DNA from: Deinobacterium chartae
Lineage (GTDB): Bacteria; Deinococcota; Deinococci; Deinococcales; Deinococcaceae
Reading direction: 5' to 3'
DNA length: 64,000 nt
NCBI RefSeq assembly: GCF_014202645.1
Contig: NZ_JACHHG010000003.1
Span: 1 to 64,000, forward strand
This document shows, one piece after another, positions 26,368 through 33,121 of the stretch. Each line of letters starts with the position of its first letter. The first letter of the stretch is position 1. Position numbers and translations under genes: made by a program. The notes under the pieces are model-generated. The model made no database searches and was not told where the DNA came from. It saw nothing but the letters and a program-made list of their open reading frames with translations.

Positions 26368-27488
26368 ACGGCATTTACCTCGATCACGCCGCCACCACTC
26401 CGCTGCGCCCCAGCGCCCTCGAGGCGTACACGCGCGCCGCTTTAGAGACCGGGAACGCCGCCTCTACGCACCGTGCGGGCCAAGCGGCCCGCGAACTGCT
26501 CGAGGAGGGCCGGGCCCGCGCTGCCGCCGCGCTGGGCGTGCGCCCGCTGGAACTGCTGTTCAACTCGGGCGGAACCGAGGGCGATAACCATGCGCTGCTG
26601 GCACTGGCCCGCCTGTTTCCGGGCGGACACCTGGTCACGGTACTCACCGAGCACAGCGCGGTCCTCGAGCCTGCGCGCCTGCTCGAGTCGCTGGGTTACC
26701 CGGTGACCTTCCTCAAACCGGATGCGCAGGGCCGCGTTCATCCCGACGCGCTGGCCGCCGCCCTGCGCGACGATACCTTTCTGGTCAGCGTCGCGCACGC
26801 CAACAACGAGATCGGCACGGTGCAAGACATCGCGGCTCTGGCCGAAGTGGCCCACGCGCGCGGAGCACGCTTTCACACCGACGCCGTGCAGAGCCCGGGC
26901 GTGCTCGAGGTGGCCCCGACCCGCTGGAACGTGGACCTCGCCTCGTTCAGCGCGCACAAGTGGGGCGGACCCAAGGGCGTGGGACTGCTGTACGTCCGGC
27001 GCGGCCTGGACCTGCCACCGCTGCTGCTGGGCGGCGGTCAGGAACGCGGCCTGCGCGGCGGCACCCACAACGTTGCCGGAGCGTACGCTGCCGCGATCAG
27101 CCTCGAGGAAGCGCTGCGCGAGCAGCCCGCCGAGCACGAGAGGCTGCGCGCCCTGCAGCGCCGCCTCGAGGCGGGCCTGCGCAAGGTGCCGGGCGTGAGC
27201 TTCAACCATCCCCCGGACGGCAACCCCAAGGTCGTCTCGGTAACCCTGGAGGGGGCCGACGGAGAGGCGCTGCTGATGAACCTGGACCTGGAAGGCGTGT
27301 ACGCCAGCTTGGGCAGTGCCTGCTCGGCGGGCACCATGCAGCCCAGCCACGTGCTGCTGGCCCTGGGGATGTCCGAGCGTCAGGCGCGCTCGACCCTGCG
27401 TTTCTCGCTGGGCCGCACGACCACCGAGGCCGACATCGACGCGGCGGTGGCCGCCTTTGAGCGGGTGGCCGCGCGGGTCGTGGTGTAA
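26364..27488 (+). CDS. Cysteine desulfurase (NifS/IscS family)
   Basis: A PLP enzyme that removes sulfur from cysteine for Fe-S clusters, thiolated tRNA or cofactors. The 374-residue protein has YLDHAATTPLRP, NSGGTEGDNHALL, SVAHANNEIGTVQDI, the PLP lysine in SFSAHKWGGPKG, GGGQERGLRGGTHN and the catalytic cysteine loop SLGSACSAGTMQPSHV. It is slightly shorter than IscS and closer to the NifS-like group II enzymes. ATGA overlap with the PASTA gene indicates coupling, an unexpected partner. No iscU or tRNA thiolase gene follows; a strong terminator does. Confidence 0.93.
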   Translation: MNGIYLDHAATTPLRPSALEAYTRAALETGNAASTHRAGQAARELLEEGRARAAAALGVRPLELLFNSGGTEGDNHALLALARLFPGGHLVTVLTEHSAVLEPARLLESLGYPVTFLKPDAQGRVHPDALAAALRDDTFLVSVAHANNEIGTVQDIAALAEVAHARGARFHTDAVQSPGVLEVAPTRWNVDLASFSAHKWGGPKGVGLLYVRRGLDLPPLLLGGGQERGLRGGTHNVAGAYAAAISLEEALREQPAEHERLRALQRRLEAGLRKVPGVSFNHPPDGNPKVVSVTLEGADGEALLMNLDLEGVYASLGSACSAGTMQPSHVLLALGMSERQARSTLRFSLGRTTTEADIDAAVAAFERVAARVVV

Positions 27489-27502
27489 GGAAAAGCGCAG
27501 GA

Positions 27503-27541
27503 AAAAGGCGTGAAGGCCGCACTACGGCCTTCACGCCTTTT
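27503..27541. terminator. Bidirectional terminator
   Basis: A perfect 17-bp stem (27503-27519 with 27525-27541) with a CACTA loop, flanked by A and T runs, between convergent stops at 27488 and 27547. Confidence 0.9.
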
Positions 27542-27546
27542 GGGGG

Positions 27547-28626
27547 TCAGACGCGGTAGCGCTCGAGCCTGGCCTCATCCAGCCGCACGGCCCGCAGGTC
27601 CTCGAGGTTCAGCCAGCCGTCTTGCAGGGCGGGTGCTGGCCCTGCGATGTCATCTTGCAGTTTCAGGAAGAACGACAGTTCCGAGGGCAGCTCGACCTCG
27701 GCGCGGGCCGCCAGCAGGGCGGCGTGCCGCGTGCCCAGCAGGTTCGCCGCCTGCGAGCCCACCATCACCGACTTGCCCGCCTCGCGTGCCCGCGCGATCA
27801 TGCGCAGGCTGTCGGTAAAGCCGGTGCGCGCCGCCTTGACGTTGAGGATGTCGAAGGTATCAAAGTCCAGTTCGCGCTCGAGTGCCTCGGGCGTAAAACA
27901 CGAGTCGTCCGCGATGATGGGCAGTATACCCAGCCGCCGCAGCTCGGCCCGCTCGCGCAGGCGGTGCACCGCAATGGGCTCCTCGACCCACCGCAGCCCT
28001 GCCGCGCGCATGGCCGCCAGGGCCGCCGGGGCTGACTCGGGCGTGAGGGTCTCGTTGGCGTCCGCGTACAGGTCCACCTCGGGCAGCTCGGTGCGCAACG
28101 CCCGCACCACCTCGAGGTCCCGCGCGTGGTCTCGGCCCACCTTGACCTTCAGTACCCGCACGCCCGCCGCCACCACCCGCCGCGCCTCCTCGAGCATGGT
28201 TTCGGGCGTGCCGATGCCCAGGATGTACGACACCCGCACCCGCGCGCGCGTGACGCCGAGCAGCTCGGGCAAGGAGCTGCCCCTCGAGGCGGCGCGCGCT
28301 TCCCACAGCGCCATGTCGAGCGCGCCGCGCGCGGTGTGGTTGTGGGTGATGGCCCGCAAGGCCCGCGCCACGCCCGTCTCGTCGAAGGCGTCCACGCCGC
28401 GCAGGGCCGCGTCCAGCAGGCGCAGCGCGCCATGAATGCTCTCGAGCGTCTCGCCGTAGATGGTGGGGCGGGGAAGGGCCTCGGCCACGCCCACGCTGCC
28501 GTCGGCCAGGGTCACCCGCACCTGCACGCCCTCGGCGGCACTCAGCTGCGAGGTCGCGCCCCAGCGCAGCGCCCCGCGCAGCGGCAGGCGGAAGGCCGCG
28601 CCCTCGACCCGCGTTACCGCGCTCAT
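27547..28626 (-). CDS. Enolase-superfamily enzyme (dipeptide epimerase / muconate cycloisomerase-like)
   Basis: A 359-residue member of the MLE subgroup. The capping domain is followed by the barrel with VLKVKVGRD (KxK catalytic lysines), YADANETL (metal Asp), RWVEEPIA (metal Glu), IIADDSCF (metal Asp) and [10 protein letters not shown] (second catalytic Lys). This matches Ala-D/L-Glu epimerases, N-succinylamino-acid racemases and o-succinylbenzoate synthases; I favour dipeptide epimerase, which would act in peptidoglycan recycling, but sequence alone does not decide. ATG 28626 overlaps the stop of the upstream NTPase gene (ATGA). Confidence 0.85.
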   Translation of the reverse strand: MSAVTRVEGAAFRLPLRGALRWGATSQLSAAEGVQVRVTLADGSVGVAEALPRPTIYGETLESIHGALRLLDAALRGVDAFDETGVARALRAITHNHTARGALDMALWEARAASRGSSLPELLGVTRARVRVSYILGIGTPETMLEEARRVVAAGVRVLKVKVGRDHARDLEVVRALRTELPEVDLYADANETLTPESAPAALAAMRAAGLRWVEEPIAVHRLRERAELRRLGILPIIADDSCFTPEALERELDFDTFDILNVKAARTGFTDSLRMIARAREAGKSVMVGSQAANLLGTRHAALLAARAEVELPSELSFFLKLQDDIAGPAPALQDGWLNLEDLRAVRLDEARLERYRV

Positions 28627-29363
28627 AACCACTGGGCGATCCGGCTCGCCACCAGCTCAGGCCCCTGCGTCGCCGTATCCAGGTACAGGGTCCGCAGGGG
28701 ATCCAGGGTCATCAGCCGCTCCGCCGCCGCCTGCGGGTCGTAGTTGCGGCGCTCCGCGATCACGATGCGCGCCCCGGCGGCCAGCTCGGCCGGCTCCACC
28801 GGCAAGCGCGCCAGTTCGCGCAGTTCGGCCTCGCTCAGCACCTCCCGCACCCCCTCGAGGTTTTCTAAGGCCTCGAGGCGGCTGCCGCTCACCTGCACCG
28901 ACACCGCGTCGAAAGCGTCCGCGCGCGACACCAGCCGCTCGATGCGCACCACGTCCGGAGCGTCGAGCACCACAAAGCGTGCCCGCGGCAGATGCCGCGC
29001 GGCGTGCTCAACCTCCTCGAGGCCGCGCAGGCCATCAAACACCAGTTGCTCCTGCGGGGGGCGGGCCAGGCTCAGACCCGCGAGGACCGCGCTCATGCCG
29101 CCCGGGTGCTGCTCGCGGTACGCGGCGGTGCGGCGGAAACGCTCTTCGCGGTCCCGCACCGGCTCACCGCCCAGGATGAAACGGTCGGTCAGCTCGCGGC
29201 GGTCGGGCAGCAGGGCCAGCGGGCAACCCAGAGCCTCGAGGGCCGCTAAGGTGGTGCTCTTGCCGACCCCGGTGACCCCCACCAGGATCACCAGGGGGAT
29301 GGCCTCGAGGTCGGCGCTGCCCTGGCCCCTGAGGCGCAGGTCATGGATGGCAACGTGGTGCAT
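28623..29363 (-). CDS. P-loop NTPase of unknown function, coupled to the enolase-superfamily gene
   Basis: A 246-residue protein with Walker [16 protein letters not shown] near residue 30 and a possible Walker B LVFDGLRG near 108. The rest ([50 protein letters not shown]) resembles small kinase-type P-loop proteins, not ABC or AAA+ proteins with lids. I do not recognise a named family. The TACACT box six bases before ATG suggests a leaderless start. ATGA overlap with the epimerase-like gene makes a two-gene operon. Confidence 0.75.
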   Translation of the reverse strand: MHHVAIHDLRLRGQGSADLEAIPLVILVGVTGVGKSTTLAALEALGCPLALLPDRRELTDRFILGGEPVRDREERFRRTAAYREQHPGGMSAVLAGLSLARPPQEQLVFDGLRGLEEVEHAARHLPRARFVVLDAPDVVRIERLVSRADAFDAVSVQVSGSRLEALENLEGVREVLSEAELRELARLPVEPAELAAGARIVIAERRNYDPQAAAERLMTLDPLRTLYLDTATQGPELVASRIAQWL

Positions 29364-29405
29364 GCCTCGAGTGTAGCGCGCTGGGAGGGAGGGTAGAGAA
29401 AAGAG

Positions 29406-29433
29406 AAGACGTGGAGGGAAACCTCCACGTCTT
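29406..29433 (-). terminator. Terminator of lipoprotein A (GAAA tetraloop hairpin)
   Basis: A perfect 12-bp stem (29406-29417 with 29422-29433) closed by GAAA. T-rich sequence flanks both sides (TTATTT rightward, TCTTCTCTTTTCTC leftward), so it can end the leftward lipoprotein mRNA and possibly readthrough from the left. Confidence 0.85.
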
Positions 29434-29454
29434 TATTTACGAGCCGGAAGGGAT

Positions 29455-32298
29455 TTAAGGTTGGTGACGTTCTCCGGTCCAGTTAAACATTCCGAAGTTG
29501 TCTGCCGCGATGGTGTAGAAGGCGCTGTACTTGGTGCGGATACGCGGGATGTCGGTTCCGGAAGCGTCCTCAACGAACTTGCCGTAGGACTGGAAGCTGT
29601 TCAAGACAGTGGACTGGGCGCGGTGAGCATTATTGGAGGGATTGGTGTTGCCGATCAGCAGCAGCGGCGCGGTGATGGGCTGGTTGTTGGCGTTGTGATC
29701 GACGATTTCTTGCCAGATCTGGCGCTTGAGCATCAGGCCCCCCTGGAAGTTCAGGGAAGGGTCTTGCTGCAGCTGGTAAGCGCGAACCGCCGTCCAGTTG
29801 GTATGGGGAACCTGCGGATTGTTGTTGTGCAGTTCGTCATAGTTGATATCGAGGGCCCATTCGCCGTAAACCGAGATATTGTTGATGCTGCCGCCGTTGT
29901 TGGTCGAGAAGGTGCCGGGAACCGCCAGATCAATGTTGAAGGTGCGGGTGTACAGGTTAACCAGGGTATCCACTACAGGGGTGCCGTTGAAAACGGCTCC
30001 CTGGAGCGTGCGACCTGGGTCAACACTAGCCAACTGGAAAGGTGGGTTGGTTACCGGGTAGGCGTCGTACACTCCCAACTCGGGCTGGTTTAGAACAGCT
30101 GTGGAGGGATCTACGGTGATCGACACGCCGTTGAAGGTCGCGTTTCCGGCGCAGTCCACCGCCAGGACCTGCAGATCCATGGGTTGCGGAGTGTCGATGG
30201 CAACTTGAGGAGTGGAAATCAAGGCAAACCACGGACGGTTGAAGCCCTGGTTCTTGATGTTGCCCATCAGGTTGGTGTCCGAGCAGGAATTGACTAAGGT
30301 ATTGCCGAACTGTACCGGAGCGGCGATAGCGCCAGAAGCGCGGGTTACAAGCGGGTGAGTACGGTCGTTCCAGAACCAGGTGGCACTGCGGATGCCCGAA
30401 GTGGAATCCGAGATGTTGGCGTTGGCATTGACCAGGGTACCGGCCGGGTGGCTGCTGCCGCCTGGGGGTTGAACGGGTTGGGCGTTGGGGTCAGTGTTGT
30501 CAACCACGAAAGTCTGACTGGTGTAGGGCTGAGCCGGATTGCCCAGTCGGTCCTCGAGGTCGAGCACGTTTACCGTGCACTGACCATCAGAGATGACGTT
30601 GGAGTCCATCTGGTTCGGGGCACCACCCAACGATTCGACGATCAGGTCACCGGGGCCTTGGCTGAAAATGTCCTCCTTGATCATGCAGTAGTCGACCTGA
30701 CCTACCTCACCATTGTTGTTGAAAGCAAAGCCCACGCCATCTTGGTCGGTGGCAACCAGGGGGTCAACCTCAACCAAGTCACTGACGTAGCGGTCTGGGT
30801 TTGCGGAGGGCAGGGGCACCGGAGAGATATCACTGACGCGACCGCTGTCTGGGCGGATGACGGGACCAGTGTTATCAATAGCAATTCGCTCAGGATCCAG
30901 GCTGATCTGGGCATTTCCCATAGCATCTTGCGTAATCAGGAAGATACCGTAGTCAGTGCCGTCGTCTAGTTCGGTCACCGAGCGAATCATGCTCTCGTAG
31001 TTGTTGGCGTTTTGAGTGGAGGCCACAGTCTTGCAAACCTTGGCATTGGCCAGCACGGCTTTGGCAGCAGCAGCATTCTGATCATTGGCATCGGGAACCG
31101 GATAGGTCTCCTGGAGGATCTTATCCTGATATGCCTGTGCCAAACCCGTAAAGCCATCGCCTGGTACGGTGATGTCGACCTGTGGATCTGCCGCTACAAA
31201 GCAGGCGTGCAACTGTTCGAAGCCCGAAGGCTGCTTGTTCGGACCAACTGGGCCATCTTTCAGCCCGGCGTTGCTGGTCGAGACGAGTAGGTCGCCACGT
31301 CCCCAGTTATTGTCCTGAATCGCTTGGTTTTGAACAATAGCGTCGTGTAAGACTCGGCTAGCAGGATTTGGAGCTCCGTCCACGACAGGGTCGGCTGCTT
31401 CCGGTTTGGTGTTGTCAGCAATGAACCACTCCTCGAGGGTGTCCGAGTCGCCATCCTTGAAGAAGATCTGCACGATCAATGCGACGCGCTCGCCCTCGAG
31501 GTTATTAACTTTTGTGCTGTCAACGACAAATTCGGTGTTGGGCGGTCCTGCGTAGATCTGGTTGATGATGGGGTTCTTGTTGCTGTCGACCAAGCTGACT
31601 TCGATCTTGTCAATGGGCTTGAGGCCACCCGAGTGGAAGATGGCTGCCACTTGTCCCTTGAGGTAGGTGGTCTGCTCCACCTTTTGAATGTTGTCGTTAA
31701 AGGCGGCGATTTCACGGTAGCCGTGGTCGTTGGCATCGTTGATCTTCGCAAAGCCCTGGTCGTTCAGTTCGATCGGATCGAGCCACTCAATCATAGGGGT
31801 GGCTGGCAACTGGGACATCAATGTGATCTTGCTGACGCCGACCTTGTCATGCACGTTGGTGGCTTTGACCTCAACAGTGAACGGTCCATTGGTGTTAGGA
31901 GTGTTCAGCTGAATGTTGAACGGACCGATTACGGCGGGCATATCGACAGGGACGCCATTGACGAAAACCTGCACAGATTTCAGTTCTGCGTTCGAGCTGA
32001 TTTGCCCGGTCAGGTTAAAGGTTGGGGTGTTGATGATGGAATTAGCCGCTGGGCCGGTAATGGCAACCTGTGGAGTAGGAATAGGGTTATTAGGCTGACC
32101 GTCGGTGGTTTGGCCGTTGGTGGTTTGGCCGTTGGTGGTTTGGCCGTTGGTGGTTTGGCCGTTGGTGGTCTGGCCGTTGGTGGTCTGGCCGTTGGTGGTC
32201 TGGCCGTCGCCGGTGGTGTTGGGGTTGTTCTGACCGCAGGCGGAGATGACCAGTGCGGCGGTCAGGAGCAGGAGGCCAAACTTTTTCTTTGCAATCAT
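29455..32298 (-). CDS. Large secreted lipoprotein A, paralog of the gene at 33122
   Basis: A 947-residue predicted lipoprotein: lipobox VISAC (Cys 21), then a linker of six QTTNG units encoded by 15-bp DNA repeats, then several Ig/Ca-beta-like segments (QVAITGPAANSIINTP; PFTVEVKATNVHD). Conserved spots shared with the 33122 protein: YLKGQV, DNNWGRG, VDNTDP, WNDRTHP, LAVDCAGNAT, VDPSTA and DNFGMFNWT. No catalytic motif seen; a surface structural or adhesive role is a guess. Its DNA looks less GC-rich than neighbouring genes and CTCGAG is sparse. SD TGGAGGAATGC precedes ATG; the promoter is at 32477-32505. Confidence 0.82.
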   Translation of the reverse strand: MIAKKKFGLLLLTAALVISACGQNNPNTTGDGQTTNGQTTNGQTTNGQTTNGQTTNGQTTNGQTTDGQPNNPIPTPQVAITGPAANSIINTPTFNLTGQISSNAELKSVQVFVNGVPVDMPAVIGPFNIQLNTPNTNGPFTVEVKATNVHDKVGVSKITLMSQLPATPMIEWLDPIELNDQGFAKINDANDHGYREIAAFNDNIQKVEQTTYLKGQVAAIFHSGGLKPIDKIEVSLVDSNKNPIINQIYAGPPNTEFVVDSTKVNNLEGERVALIVQIFFKDGDSDTLEEWFIADNTKPEAADPVVDGAPNPASRVLHDAIVQNQAIQDNNWGRGDLLVSTSNAGLKDGPVGPNKQPSGFEQLHACFVAADPQVDITVPGDGFTGLAQAYQDKILQETYPVPDANDQNAAAAKAVLANAKVCKTVASTQNANNYESMIRSVTELDDGTDYGIFLITQDAMGNAQISLDPERIAIDNTGPVIRPDSGRVSDISPVPLPSANPDRYVSDLVEVDPLVATDQDGVGFAFNNNGEVGQVDYCMIKEDIFSQGPGDLIVESLGGAPNQMDSNVISDGQCTVNVLDLEDRLGNPAQPYTSQTFVVDNTDPNAQPVQPPGGSSHPAGTLVNANANISDSTSGIRSATWFWNDRTHPLVTRASGAIAAPVQFGNTLVNSCSDTNLMGNIKNQGFNRPWFALISTPQVAIDTPQPMDLQVLAVDCAGNATFNGVSITVDPSTAVLNQPELGVYDAYPVTNPPFQLASVDPGRTLQGAVFNGTPVVDTLVNLYTRTFNIDLAVPGTFSTNNGGSINNISVYGEWALDINYDELHNNNPQVPHTNWTAVRAYQLQQDPSLNFQGGLMLKRQIWQEIVDHNANNQPITAPLLLIGNTNPSNNAHRAQSTVLNSFQSYGKFVEDASGTDIPRIRTKYSAFYTIAADNFGMFNWTGERHQP
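32098..32206. repeat. 15-bp tandem repeat encoding QTTNG units in lipoprotein A
   Basis: Near-identical 15-bp units (GTTGGTGGTTTGGCC, with TTT/TCT variation) run in tandem about six to seven times inside the start of the lipoprotein A gene. Being a multiple of three, slippage would lengthen or shorten the linker without frameshift. Confidence 0.85.
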
Positions 32299-32403
32299 GC
32301 ATTCCTCCAGTGGGAAGTGTGGGCTTGGGTGTTCCGCCGCTGAGCGGTATCAAAAGCGAAGCGAGCGACATTAAAACTGCTTGTGTGAATAGCAAACCTC
32401 CGT

Positions 32404-32426
32404 GCGGCTTTTATTTAAAAAGCCGC
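32404..32426 (-). promoter_or_regulatory. 5'-leader hairpin of lipoprotein A
   Basis: A 9-bp perfect stem (32404-32412 with 32418-32426, GCGGCTTTT type) with a five-base AT loop, about 45 nt after the predicted transcription start. It has no following U-run in the leftward direction, so an mRNA-stability or translational role is more plausible than termination. Confidence 0.45.
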
Positions 32427-32476
32427 TTGTCTTATACTCCTCGAGGCGTGTCTCGCTGTGCGGTACCTCGAGGGTG

Positions 32477-32505
32477 AGTATAGGGTGTGATTAATAAGCT
32501 GTCAA
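32477..32505 (-). promoter_or_regulatory. Consensus sigma-70 promoter of lipoprotein A
   Basis: On the minus strand, TTGACA (32505-32500), a 17-bp spacer and TATACT (32482-32477). This is a full consensus -35 with a near-perfect -10 and optimal spacing, unusual here because most genes show only a -10. Transcription should start near 32470, giving a leader of about 170 nt. Confidence 0.85.
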
Positions 32506-32688
32506 CGAAAACAAGCAATGCAATTATTTAATTAAAATGTATCATCGCATTCTATAAATCGAAAAAGCGCCCAGTTTGCCGAGGTTGTATGCATATTCCT
32601 AAAAATAGATAATTTCTAAGGTAGTTTTAAGCAAATGAGCTGCCCCGCCTCAAACGGCAAGAGACCTTCGAGGGATCCGAGGCACAAT

Positions 32689-32722
32689 CAAGGGGGCGGC
32701 TCCCTCGAGAGCCGCCCCCTTG
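32689..32722 (-). terminator. Terminator hairpin after the 96-aa gene
   Basis: A 13-bp stem (32689-32701 with 32710-32722) with an eight-base loop containing CTCGAG, 13 bp beyond the stop at 32735. U-tract weak. Confidence 0.65.
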
Positions 32723-32734
32723 ACTACGCTGAAT

Positions 32735-33025
32735 TCAGTTATTCGTACATTCAAGCTCGCCGCTGATGCTCGCGTAGATCTTGAGCAGTGAATACTTTCG
32801 GACCAGCCCGTGCCACTTCTGGGGAGCAATAAACTGCGCCCGGTTGCTGTCTTCCCACACCGGGATAACGGTTCCCTCGAGACGCGCGCTCTGGGCGCAC
32901 GCCTGCAGGCGAGCAACGAACTGCGCGCGCTGCGCGTCGGTGAGCGTGCCAAATTTGCGCTCGAGGGGTACGAGCAGAAGCTTGACGCCCTCTTCTTCCA
33001 CCTGAGCGATTCGGAACGTGGCCAT
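32735..33025 (-). CDS. Conserved-looking 96-residue protein of unknown function
   Basis: A 96-residue soluble protein with no signal peptide (MATFRIAQVEEEGVKLLLVPLERKF). It looks like a small alpha/beta domain: LTDAQRAQFVARLQACAQSA forms an amphipathic helix and GTVIPVWED and AQFIAPQKWHGL form strands. A good SD (CAAGGAGATTGCATC) supports the ATG, and it has its own downstream hairpin. It lies alone between the two giant lipoprotein genes on the same strand, so it may be functionally tied to them. No family recognised. Confidence 0.7.
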   Translation of the reverse strand: MATFRIAQVEEEGVKLLLVPLERKFGTLTDAQRAQFVARLQACAQSARLEGTVIPVWEDSNRAQFIAPQKWHGLVRKYSLLKIYASISGELECTNN

Positions 33026-33083
33026 GATGCAATCTCCTTGCAGCGGGTGAAGCTTCTGAAGCCTTAAAAGATAGAGATGAAAG

Positions 33084-33107
33084 AAAGCCCCCCTCGAGGG
33101 GGGCTTT
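33084..33107 (-). terminator. Terminator of lipoprotein B
   Basis: A 10-bp stem (33084-33093 with 33098-33107, AAAGCCCCCC type) with a TCGA loop, followed leftward by CTTTCATC. Near the stop at 33122. Confidence 0.85.
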
Positions 33108-33121
33108 GGAGGCGTGCAAGA

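Larger units (their letters stand above)
32299..32688. other. AT-rich gene-free stretch: promoter and leader of lipoprotein A
   Basis: Roughly 390 bp without a credible gene. Reading leftward it holds the -35/-10 pair at 32505-32477, a roughly 170-nt untranslated leader with a 9-bp hairpin at 32404-32426 and an SD before the lipoprotein ATG. 32506-32640 is distinctly AT-rich for this genome, and I see no gene or repeat there. Confidence 0.6.

Noticed and set aside
32098-32206. CRISPR-like short repeats
   Set aside because: The 15-bp units lie in the lipoprotein reading frame, have no spacers and encode QTTNG; there is no leader or cas gene.
32090-32395. A 101-codon minus-strand frame in the lipoprotein A leader, starting with a hydrophobic segment
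   Set aside because: Its initiator would be a TTG one base from GGAGG, the rest reads through the lipoprotein gene in another frame as basic low-complexity sequence, and nothing supports translation. The leader hairpin and promoter are better explanations.
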